Of a stretch of 59,960 nucleotides of DNA, positions 16,602 through 26,004 are shown piece after piece (position 1 is the first letter of the stretch; each line of letters opens with the position of its first letter). The notes beneath the pieces are model-generated. The model was not told the DNA's origin. It made no database searches and saw only the letters and a program-made list of their open reading frames with translations. A program made the translations under genes and the position numbers. Source of the stretch: Oscillospiraceae bacterium (GTDB lineage Bacteria > Bacillota > Clostridia > Oscillospirales > Oscillospiraceae); NCBI GenBank assembly GCA_017403885.1, contig JAFRDM010000072.1, forward strand, positions 1-59,960, written 5' to 3'.

Positions 16602-16730
16602 ACTTTACACCTATAAGATACCAGCAAGTTGTTTCACAAATAAGAGAAATAGTATTTCGGAATTGTAAAATAAACAAAAAAACAGCTTTGCCCGCCGCGT
16701 TTCGGACCGAGCGGCCCCGGAGCGCGAAAC

Positions 16731-16759
16731 TTGACACCGGAGGGTGAAAATGATAAACT
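16731..16759 (+). promoter_or_regulatory. Promoter of the CotH/glycosidase operon
   Basis: TTGACA, 17 bases, TAAACT, with an extended -10 TG one base upstream. It gives a leader of about 45 bases to the GTG start at 16812. Confidence 0.75.
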
Positions 16760-16811
16760 AACATGAATGATTATGCCCGGGAAAAAGGCATATCAAAAGG
16801 AGAAGCAAAGC

Positions 16812-19259
16812 GTGTTCAAGCTGATGATAAACGGAAAGAAAACAAGAAGGCTCACAGCCTGTGCGCTGCTGGGAGCGATGCTGCTGAGCGCCTGCGGGAC
16901 AACGCCTCCCGCGGCGGAGTCCCCCGCGCCGGAAGAGATCGTCGAAACGGCCGCGCCCGCCAGCACGCCGACGCCCGGCCCGACGCCCGAGCCCTTCGCA
17001 ACCGAGGTCGTCCTCAGCGAGCTGCAGGCCGCCAACAAGGCCACGCTGCCGGACGCCGACGGCGATTTCTGCGACTGGATCGAGCTGTATAACCCCGGCG
17101 CCGAGCCCTGCGAGCTCAGCGGCTGCTGGCTGTCGGACAGCGAGCGGGATCTCCGCAAATGGCGCATCCCGTCCCTGATGCTCGACAGCGGTGCGCGCGC
17201 GGTGATCTTCTGCTCGAAGAAAGACCGCGCGGAGGGCGAGCTGCACACGAATTTCAAGCTCTCCGGCGACGGCGACGCGATCTTCCTCTCCTCGCCGGAG
17301 GGTGAGCTGCTGTGGAAGCAGAGCTACGAGAGCTGCGCGGCCGACTGCTCGCTGTGCTTCGAGGACGACGAGATCCGCTCCACGCGCTATCCCACGCCCG
17401 GCTTTGACAACAGCCCGGAGGGCTACGAGGCCTTCGCCGCCGCGAACGACGTCCACGGCGCGCTCATCGTCAGCGAGGTCGTCACCTACAACGAGGATTA
17501 TTTTCTGCACGCCGCCGGATATTACGACTGGATCGAGCTGAAGAACGCCTCCGACGAGACGATCGCGCTCAGCGATTATTACGTCAGCGACGATTCGGAC
17601 GACAGGACGAAATTCCGCCTGCCCGAGAAAACGCTCGCGCCGGGCGAGATCTTCATGGTCTTCTGCGGCGAGCCGATCATCGAGACCGGCGCCTGCCACA
17701 CGCCCTTCAAGCTCAGCGCCATCGGCGAGGGCGTTTTCCTCTTCCGCGCCGACGGGACGCTGTCGGACTACGTCAGCCTCTCCGGTATCCCGCTCAACTG
17801 CAGCCGGGGCAGGCTGGACGGCGAGAACGGCTTCTTCCTCTTCGGGACCCGCTCGCCCGAGACCGCCAACAGCGGCGGCGCGCGCTACATAACCGACAGA
17901 CCCGTGAGCGTGACGCCCCCCGGCGTTTACGACGAGCTGAGCGCTCTGGACGTGGAGCTCTCGGCCGAGGGAACGATCTATTACACGCTCAACGGATACG
18001 AGCCGAAGGTCGGCCGCGCCGAGGTCTATACGGGCCCGATCCATCTCGACGGCAGCGCGCAGATCCGCGCGATCGCCGTCGCGGACGGCAAGCTGACGAG
18101 CGAGATCGCGACCTACACCTATTTGCTCGGCGAGAACCATACCCTGCCCGTCGTGTGCGTCGCGCTCGACCCGCAGAAGCTCAACATCCTGTACAACAAC
18201 AACGGCAACATGGAATACGACTCCCACGTGGAGTACTACGGCCCGGAGGGGAGCTTCGACTCCGACTGTATGATCACGCTGCACGGCGCAGCCTCGCGCA
18301 GCGCGTGGGATAAAAAGAGCTTCAAGCTCGTCTTCCGCGACCGCTACGGCGGAGACATCAGCTTCGATCTCTTCGGCCAGGGCATCACGGAGTTCCATTC
18401 TCTCAATCTGCGCGGCGGCGACTCCGTCGGGATGGTCACCTACCGCGAGCCGCTTGCGGCCGAGTTCGCCGAGCGCGTGGCGGTGACCGAGCCCTTCGCG
18501 CTCGATTCGCGCTTCTGCATCCTGTACCTCAACGGGGACTACTGGGGCATCTACACCCTGCGCGAGGCCTATTCGAAGAAATACGTCGCGAGCCATACCG
18601 GTTCGGACGAGGATCTGGTGAGCATCAGCCGCGCGCCGGTGAAGATGAAGTACCAGCCGGAGCTTTTCGAACTGTTCAACTTCGCCATGAGCCGCGATCT
18701 GAGCGATCCCGACAACTACCGCTACGTAGCCGACAGGCTGGACATGGTCAGCTTTGCCCAGTGGCTCCTGCTGGAGACTTATTTCAACAATCTCGACCCG
18801 ACCGGCAACATCCGCTACGCGATCGGCAACCGGCCGGACGGCAAATGGCGCACGATGTTCTTCGATCTCGACATAGCCCTGACGAACCGGGAGTCCTCGA
18901 TCTATGAGTCGCTCGGTCTGGGCCACAAGCCCTCGCAGGTCGGCAGCGTGTACCAGCATCTGTTCAAGAGCGAGGAATTCCGCCGCGTCTATCTGGAGAC
19001 CGCGGCCGGCATGTACCGCAACGGGCTTGACCACGAGCTGCTCGTGGAGATCTTCGACCGCATGGTCGCGGAGCTCGCCCCGGAGATGTCGCGCAATCTC
19101 AGCCGCTGGAACGAGAACGAGGCCATGTACGAGATGAACGTCGACTGGCAGCGCAGCATGTTTGTCCAGAGCCGCGACGACACCTTCCTGAAATTCGTTC
19201 AGGATTATACCGAGGCCGACGACGAGACGATGGCGGAGCTCTTTCCGCCGAGAGGATGA
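16812..19259 (+). CDS. Exported lipoprotein with lamin-tail-like domains and CotH kinase-like domain
   Basis: 815 residues. Lipobox LSAC (Cys28) marks a lipoprotein; a Pro/Ala/Thr-rich linker follows. Two lamin-tail-like domains start near residues 64 and 217 (VLSELQAANK..DWIELYNPG and IVSEVV..DWIELKNAS). Residues about 365-440 resemble the beta-sandwich next to chitobiase-type enzymes (YTLNGYEP). The rest is a CotH kinase fold with NLDPTGN (Asn660-Asp662) and FDLDIA (Asp685, Asp687), the expected catalytic and metal-binding acidic residues, and YWGIYTLREAYSKKY in the N-lobe. CotH phosphorylates spore-coat proteins in Bacillus; here the target is unknown. GTG 16812 has AAAAGGAG 9 bases upstream; an in-frame ATG at 16767 would start at the transcription start and bury the signal peptide. 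Confidence 0.85.
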   Translation: MFKLMINGKKTRRLTACALLGAMLLSACGTTPPAAESPAPEEIVETAAPASTPTPGPTPEPFATEVVLSELQAANKATLPDADGDFCDWIELYNPGAEPCELSGCWLSDSERDLRKWRIPSLMLDSGARAVIFCSKKDRAEGELHTNFKLSGDGDAIFLSSPEGELLWKQSYESCAADCSLCFEDDEIRSTRYPTPGFDNSPEGYEAFAAANDVHGALIVSEVVTYNEDYFLHAAGYYDWIELKNASDETIALSDYYVSDDSDDRTKFRLPEKTLAPGEIFMVFCGEPIIETGACHTPFKLSAIGEGVFLFRADGTLSDYVSLSGIPLNCSRGRLDGENGFFLFGTRSPETANSGGARYITDRPVSVTPPGVYDELSALDVELSAEGTIYYTLNGYEPKVGRAEVYTGPIHLDGSAQIRAIAVADGKLTSEIATYTYLLGENHTLPVVCVALDPQKLNILYNNNGNMEYDSHVEYYGPEGSFDSDCMITLHGAASRSAWDKKSFKLVFRDRYGGDISFDLFGQGITEFHSLNLRGGDSVGMVTYREPLAAEFAERVAVTEPFALDSRFCILYLNGDYWGIYTLREAYSKKYVASHTGSDEDLVSISRAPVKMKYQPELFELFNFAMSRDLSDPDNYRYVADRLDMVSFAQWLLLETYFNNLDPTGNIRYAIGNRPDGKWRTMFFDLDIALTNRESSIYESLGLGHKPSQVGSVYQHLFKSEEFRRVYLETAAGMYRNGLDHELLVEIFDRMVAELAPEMSRNLSRWNENEAMYEMNVDWQRSMFVQSRDDTFLKFVQDYTEADDETMAELFPPRG

Positions 19260-19265
19260 CCGGGC

Positions 19266-20351
19266 ATGAACGAAGAAACAAAAAGAACGAGCCACCTGAA
19301 AAAGAAAAAACACATGGGCGTCGGACGGATGATCGCGCTGGACATTCTGGCGATCGGCGTCGGGCTGCTCATCTTTGCGCTCTTCCACCATGTGCTGCCG
19401 CACTACGGCATCCTGAACGGCGAGAGGAGCGAGCCCGTCGTGCTCGCGACGCTCGCGCCGCAGCCCACGCCCGCGCCCACGCCGGCGCCCGCCGGGGAAC
19501 CGCAGGAGACGCCGCCCGAGGAGACGGCCGAGCCCGCGCGCGTCTATTCCGGCCGCTGGGGCGAGAAGTTCGCCGACAAGTTCACCGAGGGCGAGGTCAT
19601 CCAAACCGAGAACAGCTATCGGAGCGGGAACATCTGCGTCAGCTATGAGCGTGTCGAGCAGGAAGACGTGATCTATTTCATCGCCGACGTCTACGTCAGC
19701 GATCTGGGCTATCTCCGCTCGGGCTTCGCCAACGGCAAATACAACGGCGGCTTCCTGATGGTCGACGAGATCGCGCAGCAGGAAAACGCCGTCGCCGCGA
19801 TCTCGGGCGACCACTATGCGGGCCGCGGCGAGGGCGTCGTCGTCCGCGACGGCGTGCTCTACCGCGAGACCCGCTTCGGAGACGTGTGCGTGCTGCTGTC
19901 CGACGGCACGATGGTCACGCTGACGAACGCGGAGCTGGACATGGACGATCTCAAGGCCGCCGCGCCCTATCAGGTCTGGGCATTCGGGCCCGAGCTGCTG
20001 GACGACGAGGGCCACGCGCTGGAGAAATTCAACACCACGGTGTTCCCGAAGAATCCCCGTTCGGCGATCGGCTACTACGAGCCGGGACACTACGTGTTCG
20101 TCGAGGTCGAGGGCAGCCGGCCGGGATACTGGTCCGGCTCGCGCGGCATGACGATGGACGAGCTGGCGCAGCTGTTCGAGTCGCTCGGCTGCAGAAGCGC
20201 CTATAACCTCGACGGCGGGCAGAGCGTCGGCTTCGCCTGGATGGGCGAGCGGGTCAGCTTCAACTACAACCGCAGCATCCCCGACATCATCTACGTCGCG
20301 GATTTTCTGCCGGAGACCGCCGACACGGCGGAGCAGACGGGGGAGGGCTGA
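19266..20351 (+). CDS. Membrane-anchored phosphodiester glycosidase-domain (NAGPA) protein 1
   Basis: 361 residues: a basic cytoplasmic head (HLKKKKH), one membrane segment (about 20-44), a Pro-rich linker (PTPAPTPAPA) and an extracytoplasmic domain of the family of the mammalian uncovering enzyme, which cleaves a sugar-phosphate diester. Supporting motifs are ISGDHY, NPRSAIGYYE (near residue 263) and NLDGGQSVGF (near 314). Starts 6 bases after the CotH gene. A second member of the same family lies three genes on. Bacterial members act on polysaccharide or wall polymers, but the substrate here is not known. Confidence 0.85.
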   Translation: MNEETKRTSHLKKKKHMGVGRMIALDILAIGVGLLIFALFHHVLPHYGILNGERSEPVVLATLAPQPTPAPTPAPAGEPQETPPEETAEPARVYSGRWGEKFADKFTEGEVIQTENSYRSGNICVSYERVEQEDVIYFIADVYVSDLGYLRSGFANGKYNGGFLMVDEIAQQENAVAAISGDHYAGRGEGVVVRDGVLYRETRFGDVCVLLSDGTMVTLTNAELDMDDLKAAAPYQVWAFGPELLDDEGHALEKFNTTVFPKNPRSAIGYYEPGHYVFVEVEGSRPGYWSGSRGMTMDELAQLFESLGCRSAYNLDGGQSVGFAWMGERVSFNYNRSIPDIIYVADFLPETADTAEQTGEG

Positions 20352-20355
20352 GCGG

Positions 20356-20547
20356 ATGTTCAAAAAACTGCTTCCCCACATCTGCCTGGACACCGCGGTG
20401 ATCTTTCTCGTGCTCTGGGTGCTCGACCGCTTTAACGAGGCCATGCACTTTCTCTCGCGCGACGTGTTCAAGATCCCTTTCGCGGTGTTCCTGGTGCTGG
20501 TGCTCATCGAATCGGTGATCCTGATTATCTACCAAAGGAAGGAATGA
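20356..20547 (+). CDS. Small membrane protein, unknown
   Basis: 63 residues with two hydrophobic segments (about 8-24 and 40-58) joined by a polar loop (DRFNEAMHFLSRD) and ending in QRKE. ATG 20356 has GGGAGGG 8 bases upstream, and the stop overlaps the next start as ATGA, so translation is coupled. Its place between two exported proteins suggests a role in the same membrane system; no family recognised. Confidence 0.7.
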   Translation: MFKKLLPHICLDTAVIFLVLWVLDRFNEAMHFLSRDVFKIPFAVFLVLVLIESVILIIYQRKE

Positions 20548-21950
20548 AGGCCGTGCGTTTCAAAAGAGCTTGGCTGCCTGTGCTCGCGCTGCTGCTCGCG
20601 CTGCTGCTCGCCGGCTGCGGCGCCCCCGCTCCCGCGGCGGAGACCGGGCAGAGCGAGGCGCCGCCGAGCGTTCCGGAGGAGGAAGAGCCCCGCGAGTTTT
20701 CTCTCGGCTCGCTCACGGTCACACCGGATACGCAGAGCATCGACCTTCCTGCGTCCGGCGCCTCGATCGAGGAGCTGATGAGCGCCTCCGACAGGCTTGA
20801 AAACATAAAAGAGATCTCGCTGGGCGTGACGGGCGCGAATCTCGCGCAGCTGCGCGCCGTCGAGGCGGCCTTCCCGCAGGCCGACGTGAGCTGGCAGGCC
20901 GAGGTGCTCGGCCGGACGGTCGACTGCCGCGCCGAGAGCTTGGATCTGCGCTCCGCCGCGGATGAAGACGCGGAGGAGATCGTCTCCGCGCTTGCCGTGC
21001 TGCCGGAGCTGAAAACGCTGGAGCTCGCGCCCGAGGGGGGCGTGACCGCGCTGTCGTTCGACACGCTTGCGGCGATCGCCTCCGCCGCGCCGCAGGCCGC
21101 GCTGCACTGCCGCTTCGAGCTCTTCGGCCAGACGGCCGACTGGACGACCGGGAAGCTGAAATACTACCGGACCGACGTCGGCAACGAGGGCGTCGATCTC
21201 TTCCGCGCCGCGCTGCCCTATCTCCCCTCGCTTGAGCTGCTGCGCTTCGAGGAGTGCGGCATCACCGACAACGACAAGATGGACGCGCTGCGCTCGGACT
21301 ATCCCGACAAGCGCGTCGTCTGGAGCATCCCCATCGGGGGCTATACCTTCATGACGGACACGACGCTCGTCAACGCGGCGCTCATCCTGACCGACGAGAA
21401 CGTGGATGCGCTGCGCTACATGCACGACGTGCTGTATCTCGACATCGGCCACAACCATTATCTGACGAATATCGAGTTCGTGCGCAACTTCCCCAAGCTG
21501 CAGGTCGTCATCGTGACACTCTCCAACATCACGGACATCTCCCCGCTGGAGGATTGCCCGGACATCGAGTTCCTGGAGCTGGTCTCCACGCCGATCTACA
21601 GCATCGACGTCGTCGCGGGGATGGATAAGCTCGAATACCTCAACCTCGGCTGCATGTGGAACCTGTCGGACATTTCGCCCGTCTTCGGTCTGACGAACCT
21701 GAAGATCGTCCGCATCTGCGGCACGACCTTCACCCACGTCAGCCAGGAGGATGTCGACCGTCTGAAGGAGGCGCTGCCAGACACCTATGTGAGCGATTAC
21801 GGCGGCGACCCGACCAAGTCCGGCCACTGGCGCTTCAACGACGACCACAGCTATACCGAACGCTACGCGCTGCTGCGCGAGCAGATGCGCTACGATCTGG
21901 TGATCTGGACGGAGATGCTGTCCGATTCACCGTCGGGAGAGGAAGACTGA
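20544..21950 (+). CDS. Leucine-rich-repeat lipoprotein
   Basis: 468 residues. Lipobox LAGC (Cys25), Pro/Glu-rich linker, then a region with weak repeats. Clear leucine-rich repeats occupy about residues 290-405, each about 23 residues with xLxxLxLxx patterns (VLYLDIGHN, IEFLELVST, LEYLNLGCM, LKIVRICGT). Such proteins usually bind a protein or a glycan at the surface. It could present substrates to, or tether, the kinase and glycosidases encoded beside it; that is inference from position. Confidence 0.8.
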   Translation: MKAVRFKRAWLPVLALLLALLLAGCGAPAPAAETGQSEAPPSVPEEEEPREFSLGSLTVTPDTQSIDLPASGASIEELMSASDRLENIKEISLGVTGANLAQLRAVEAAFPQADVSWQAEVLGRTVDCRAESLDLRSAADEDAEEIVSALAVLPELKTLELAPEGGVTALSFDTLAAIASAAPQAALHCRFELFGQTADWTTGKLKYYRTDVGNEGVDLFRAALPYLPSLELLRFEECGITDNDKMDALRSDYPDKRVVWSIPIGGYTFMTDTTLVNAALILTDENVDALRYMHDVLYLDIGHNHYLTNIEFVRNFPKLQVVIVTLSNITDISPLEDCPDIEFLELVSTPIYSIDVVAGMDKLEYLNLGCMWNLSDISPVFGLTNLKIVRICGTTFTHVSQEDVDRLKEALPDTYVSDYGGDPTKSGHWRFNDDHSYTERYALLREQMRYDLVIWTEMLSDSPSGEED

Positions 21951-21956
21951 TCATTC

Positions 21957-23009
21957 ATGGATGAAAAGAAACGGCGAAGACCGAAAAAGAAAAAACACGT
22001 CTTCGGCAGAGTGATGGCTTTTCTGGGGCTGACGCTGCTGTGCCTGATCCTGACGCTCACCGGCATCGTGTGGGTGGCGCTCTGCGGCCCCTCGCCCACG
22101 ATGACGGGCGCCGTGTGCAACTCCCTGCGCGAGACCAGCGCGCTGCGATGGATCCCCGGGCTTTTCCTCTCGGAACGGGAGCTGGATTCGTATCTGCTCC
22201 GGAGCACCGAGGATCTGGAGACAGACCAGGTCAACACCTCGCTGATCCACATCGCCGAGGCGCAGGCCAAAGAGGAGGGCGGCGAAGAGACGCCCTATCT
22301 CGAGGTGGTCGACATCGCCTACGGCACCTGCCGCGGCAAGCTGCTGATCATCCGCGAGCCGAAGGCCGTCATCCTGGGCACCTCCGGCCGCTTCGGCACC
22401 GACCCGGGGCTGCAGCTCACGGACATGGTGGAAAAGTACAACGGCATCGCCGGCACCAACGCGGGCGGCTTTGTGGACAACAACGGTCTGGGCAACGGCG
22501 GCACGCCGACGGGCATGGTGCTCGCAGAGGGCGAGATCCTCTACGGCGACGCGTACACGCGCTACAACATCATCGGGCTCGACAACGACGGCGTGCTGCT
22601 CGTCGGCACGATGACCGGGCAGGAGGCGCTCGACCGCGGGATGAAATACGGCGTCAGCTTTGTCACGCACGACGGCATCGCCTCGTCTCTGATCATCAAC
22701 GGCGAGGTGCAGACGCAGAACCTCGGCCCCGGCGTCAACCCGCGCACGGCCATCGGCCAGCGCGAGGACGGCGCGCTGCTGCTGCTCGTGCTCGACGGCA
22801 GAAGCAGCAAGACGCTCGGCGCGACGCTGGAGAACGTCGTGGACATCCTGCTGCAGTACGGCGCGGTCAACGCCGGCAACCTCGACGGCGGCTCGTCCTC
22901 CGTCATGGTCTACGACGGCAGGATCATCAACAACTGCGCCTCCGTCACCGGGCCGCGCGGGATCCCCACGGGCTTCATCGTGCTCAGAGAGGAGGATCTC
23001 CATGGCTGA
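21957..23009 (+). CDS. Membrane-anchored phosphodiester glycosidase-domain (NAGPA) protein 2
   Basis: 350 residues with the same plan as the 19266 protein: basic head (KKRRRPKKKKH), one membrane segment (about 20-42), then the catalytic domain. Motifs: GTNAGGFVDNNG, NPRTAIGQRED (Arg263) and NLDGGSSSVMVYDG (Asn308). The NLDGGSSS form is closest to the family consensus, so this copy is the likelier active enzyme; the first copy has NLDGGQSVGF. Overlaps the next gene by 8 bases. Confidence 0.88.
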   Translation: MDEKKRRRPKKKKHVFGRVMAFLGLTLLCLILTLTGIVWVALCGPSPTMTGAVCNSLRETSALRWIPGLFLSERELDSYLLRSTEDLETDQVNTSLIHIAEAQAKEEGGEETPYLEVVDIAYGTCRGKLLIIREPKAVILGTSGRFGTDPGLQLTDMVEKYNGIAGTNAGGFVDNNGLGNGGTPTGMVLAEGEILYGDAYTRYNIIGLDNDGVLLVGTMTGQEALDRGMKYGVSFVTHDGIASSLIINGEVQTQNLGPGVNPRTAIGQREDGALLLLVLDGRSSKTLGATLENVVDILLQYGAVNAGNLDGGSSSVMVYDGRIINNCASVTGPRGIPTGFIVLREEDLHG

Positions 23010-24393
23010 GAGATATGAAAAGAGCAGCGGCTGGGGACTCTTCCTCCTGTTCTGGACGATGCTGCTGATGATGCTGGGCTTCCTCGCCTGCGTGGTCTTT
23101 TACAAGTATGCGGGCGTCTATGAGGAGACCCGCCCCGAGCGCACGATGGACGCGCTGATGGAGCAGATGAGCGAGGAGGACTGGCGCGAGGCGCTTGCCG
23201 CCACCGCCGGCGGCGTCAGCGAATACGAGGACGCGCGCAGCCTCTTCGACGATTATTTCGACAGCACGGTCAAGGGCAGGACCCTCAGCTACCGCCGCGA
23301 TCTCTCGCGCAGCGACGAGACGCAGTCGGTGTTCGTGCTCTATGCCGGCCCTGCGCGGATCGGCGAGGTGCGGCTCCTCCCGCACGAGACGGGCGAGCGC
23401 TTCAGCTTCGGCCGCAGCGTGTGGGAGCTGGACAGCATCGTCTCCAAGCCGCTTTCGGACAGCCTGCAGGCCGTCACGGTGCGGATCGACGCGCCGGACG
23501 GCGTGACGCCCTTCCTCAACGGCGCGGCCGTGGGGCTGGAAAAGGTCGTCGACCCGGCCGTCCCGCTTACGGAGCTGAGCGAGCTCGAACGGCGCTTCGA
23601 CGCGGCGCCGCCGCGCATGGTGCGCTATGAGATCGGCCCGCTCTACGGACAGATCGCGGTGAGCGACCCCGACGGGAACGAGATCGCCCCCGTGGGCGAG
23701 CCGGAGGACGGCGTCGTGCGCTATGTGATCATGCCGACGAAGACATGGTCCCTCCGTGTGGAAGCGCCGGAGGGCGTCACGGTCAGCGTGCGCGGGGCGG
23801 AGCTCGGCGAAGAGCAGGTCCGCAGCCGCGAGCAGAATATCTTCCGCGGGCTTGAAGACTATCTGCCGCAGGGCGGCTACGACACGCTGCTCTATGCGGT
23901 CGACGGGCTGTACATCGAGCCGCAGATCAGCGCCTCCTACAACGGCGCCGCGCTCACGCCCGTGATCGGCGAGGACGGCAGGACCATTTATTTCTATCCC
24001 ACCGATGCGGACATCTCCATCGCGATGCACGAGGCGGCCGAGGGCTTTTTCCGCGCCTATATGTACTATTCCTCCTATAAGTACAACGGCGCGGCGCTCA
24101 AGGATCTGACCGACCGCATCCTTCCGGATACCGAGCTGTACAGCTATTTCGCCCAGTCCTACGACGCGATGATCTGGGCCTCGGCCACGGAGATGAACCA
24201 GCGGGAGCTGCGCGTCGACAACTTCCACCGCGTCGGGGACAGCTGCTTTACCTGCACGATCCTCTACAAGGCGGACTTCACGGCCACCTCCTGGTATGAG
24301 CAGTATTCCTACGCCCGGGAGGACGGCTACAAGATGGTCTTCATCCGCAGCGACGGCCAGTGGCTGGCTGCGACGATGTCGGCCTTTGAATGA
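23002..24393 (+). CDS. Membrane-anchored extracytoplasmic protein, unknown
   Basis: 463 residues: short cytoplasmic N-terminus, one membrane segment (about 10-33), then an extracytoplasmic part. Two stretches read like PEGA-type modules (PDGVTPFLNGAAVGLE and PEGVTVSVRGAELGEE), and the last 130 residues (AEGFFRAYMYYSSYKYN to the end) look like an NTF2-like cone. This recalls TcaA-type proteins but lacks their zinc ribbon. RBS GAGGAGG before ATG 23002. Last gene of the operon; a bidirectional terminator follows. Confidence 0.7.
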   Translation: MAERYEKSSGWGLFLLFWTMLLMMLGFLACVVFYKYAGVYEETRPERTMDALMEQMSEEDWREALAATAGGVSEYEDARSLFDDYFDSTVKGRTLSYRRDLSRSDETQSVFVLYAGPARIGEVRLLPHETGERFSFGRSVWELDSIVSKPLSDSLQAVTVRIDAPDGVTPFLNGAAVGLEKVVDPAVPLTELSELERRFDAAPPRMVRYEIGPLYGQIAVSDPDGNEIAPVGEPEDGVVRYVIMPTKTWSLRVEAPEGVTVSVRGAELGEEQVRSREQNIFRGLEDYLPQGGYDTLLYAVDGLYIEPQISASYNGAALTPVIGEDGRTIYFYPTDADISIAMHEAAEGFFRAYMYYSSYKYNGAALKDLTDRILPDTELYSYFAQSYDAMIWASATEMNQRELRVDNFHRVGDSCFTCTILYKADFTATSWYEQYSYAREDGYKMVFIRSDGQWLAATMSAFE

Positions 24394-24409
24394 CGGGAAA
24401 AATGAAAAT

Positions 24410-24441
24410 GCTCACCCCGATGCGTTCGCATCGGGGTGAGC
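24410..24441. terminator. Bidirectional terminator
   Basis: Perfect 14-bp stem with loop GTTC, T-rich on the plus side and preceded by A-rich sequence. It serves both the rightward operon and leftward murC. Confidence 0.9.
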
Positions 24442-24457
24442 GTTTCTTTTCCCTGTC

Positions 24458-25831
<1,374 letters not shown>

Positions 25832-25856
25832 GGTATCACCGTTCCGAAAAAGAGTA

Positions 25857-25885
25857 TTGATGTTGACTGGGCGAGATGGTAAAAT
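25857..25885 (+). promoter_or_regulatory. Candidate promoter of the cca operon
   Basis: TTGATG, 17 bases, TAAAAT on the plus strand, 120 bases before cca. It lies inside the murC leader, so the two transcripts overlap divergently. Confidence 0.4.
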
Positions 25886-25888
25886 GAA

Positions 25889-25933
25889 CACAGATATAGT
25901 GTCGGGCGGGGGCCCGAAGCCTTATATCCTGTG
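25889..25933. promoter_or_regulatory. Long imperfect hairpin in the murC leader
   Basis: Outer arms CACAG/CTGTG and ATATA/TATAT (one bulged base) and inner arms TCGGGC/GCCCGA around GGGG. Being symmetric it could fold in both the murC and the cca leader RNA. No T run follows on the murC strand. Confidence 0.4.
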
Positions 25934-25947
25934 GTTTCCATTACACT

Positions 25948-25976
25948 ATTATAATACCGCCCCCGTCATTATGCAA
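25948..25976 (-). promoter_or_regulatory. Promoter of murC
   Basis: Minus-strand TTGCAT, 17 bases, TATAAT. It gives a leader of about 110 bases. Confidence 0.65.
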
Positions 25977-26004
25977 GAGTTATCGAAGGGAAACGAGGCC
26001 GGAC

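Larger units (their letters stand above)
16441..16730. other. Intergenic region between two divergent operons
   Basis: No credible full-size gene. It holds a minus-strand terminator (16501-16553), a five-codon reading frame with a good ribosome site (16584-16601), and a 13-base perfect palindrome GAAATA-G-TATTTC (16646-16658). The middle part is much more AT-rich than the flanks. Confidence 0.6.

Noticed and set aside
16758..20507. Very long open frame of over 1200 codons on the minus strand
   Set aside because: It lies opposite the CotH and first glycosidase genes, which have clear domains, promoter and ribosome sites; the antisense product is a low-complexity Arg/Val/Ala/Glu sequence typical of antisense frames in GC-rich genes.
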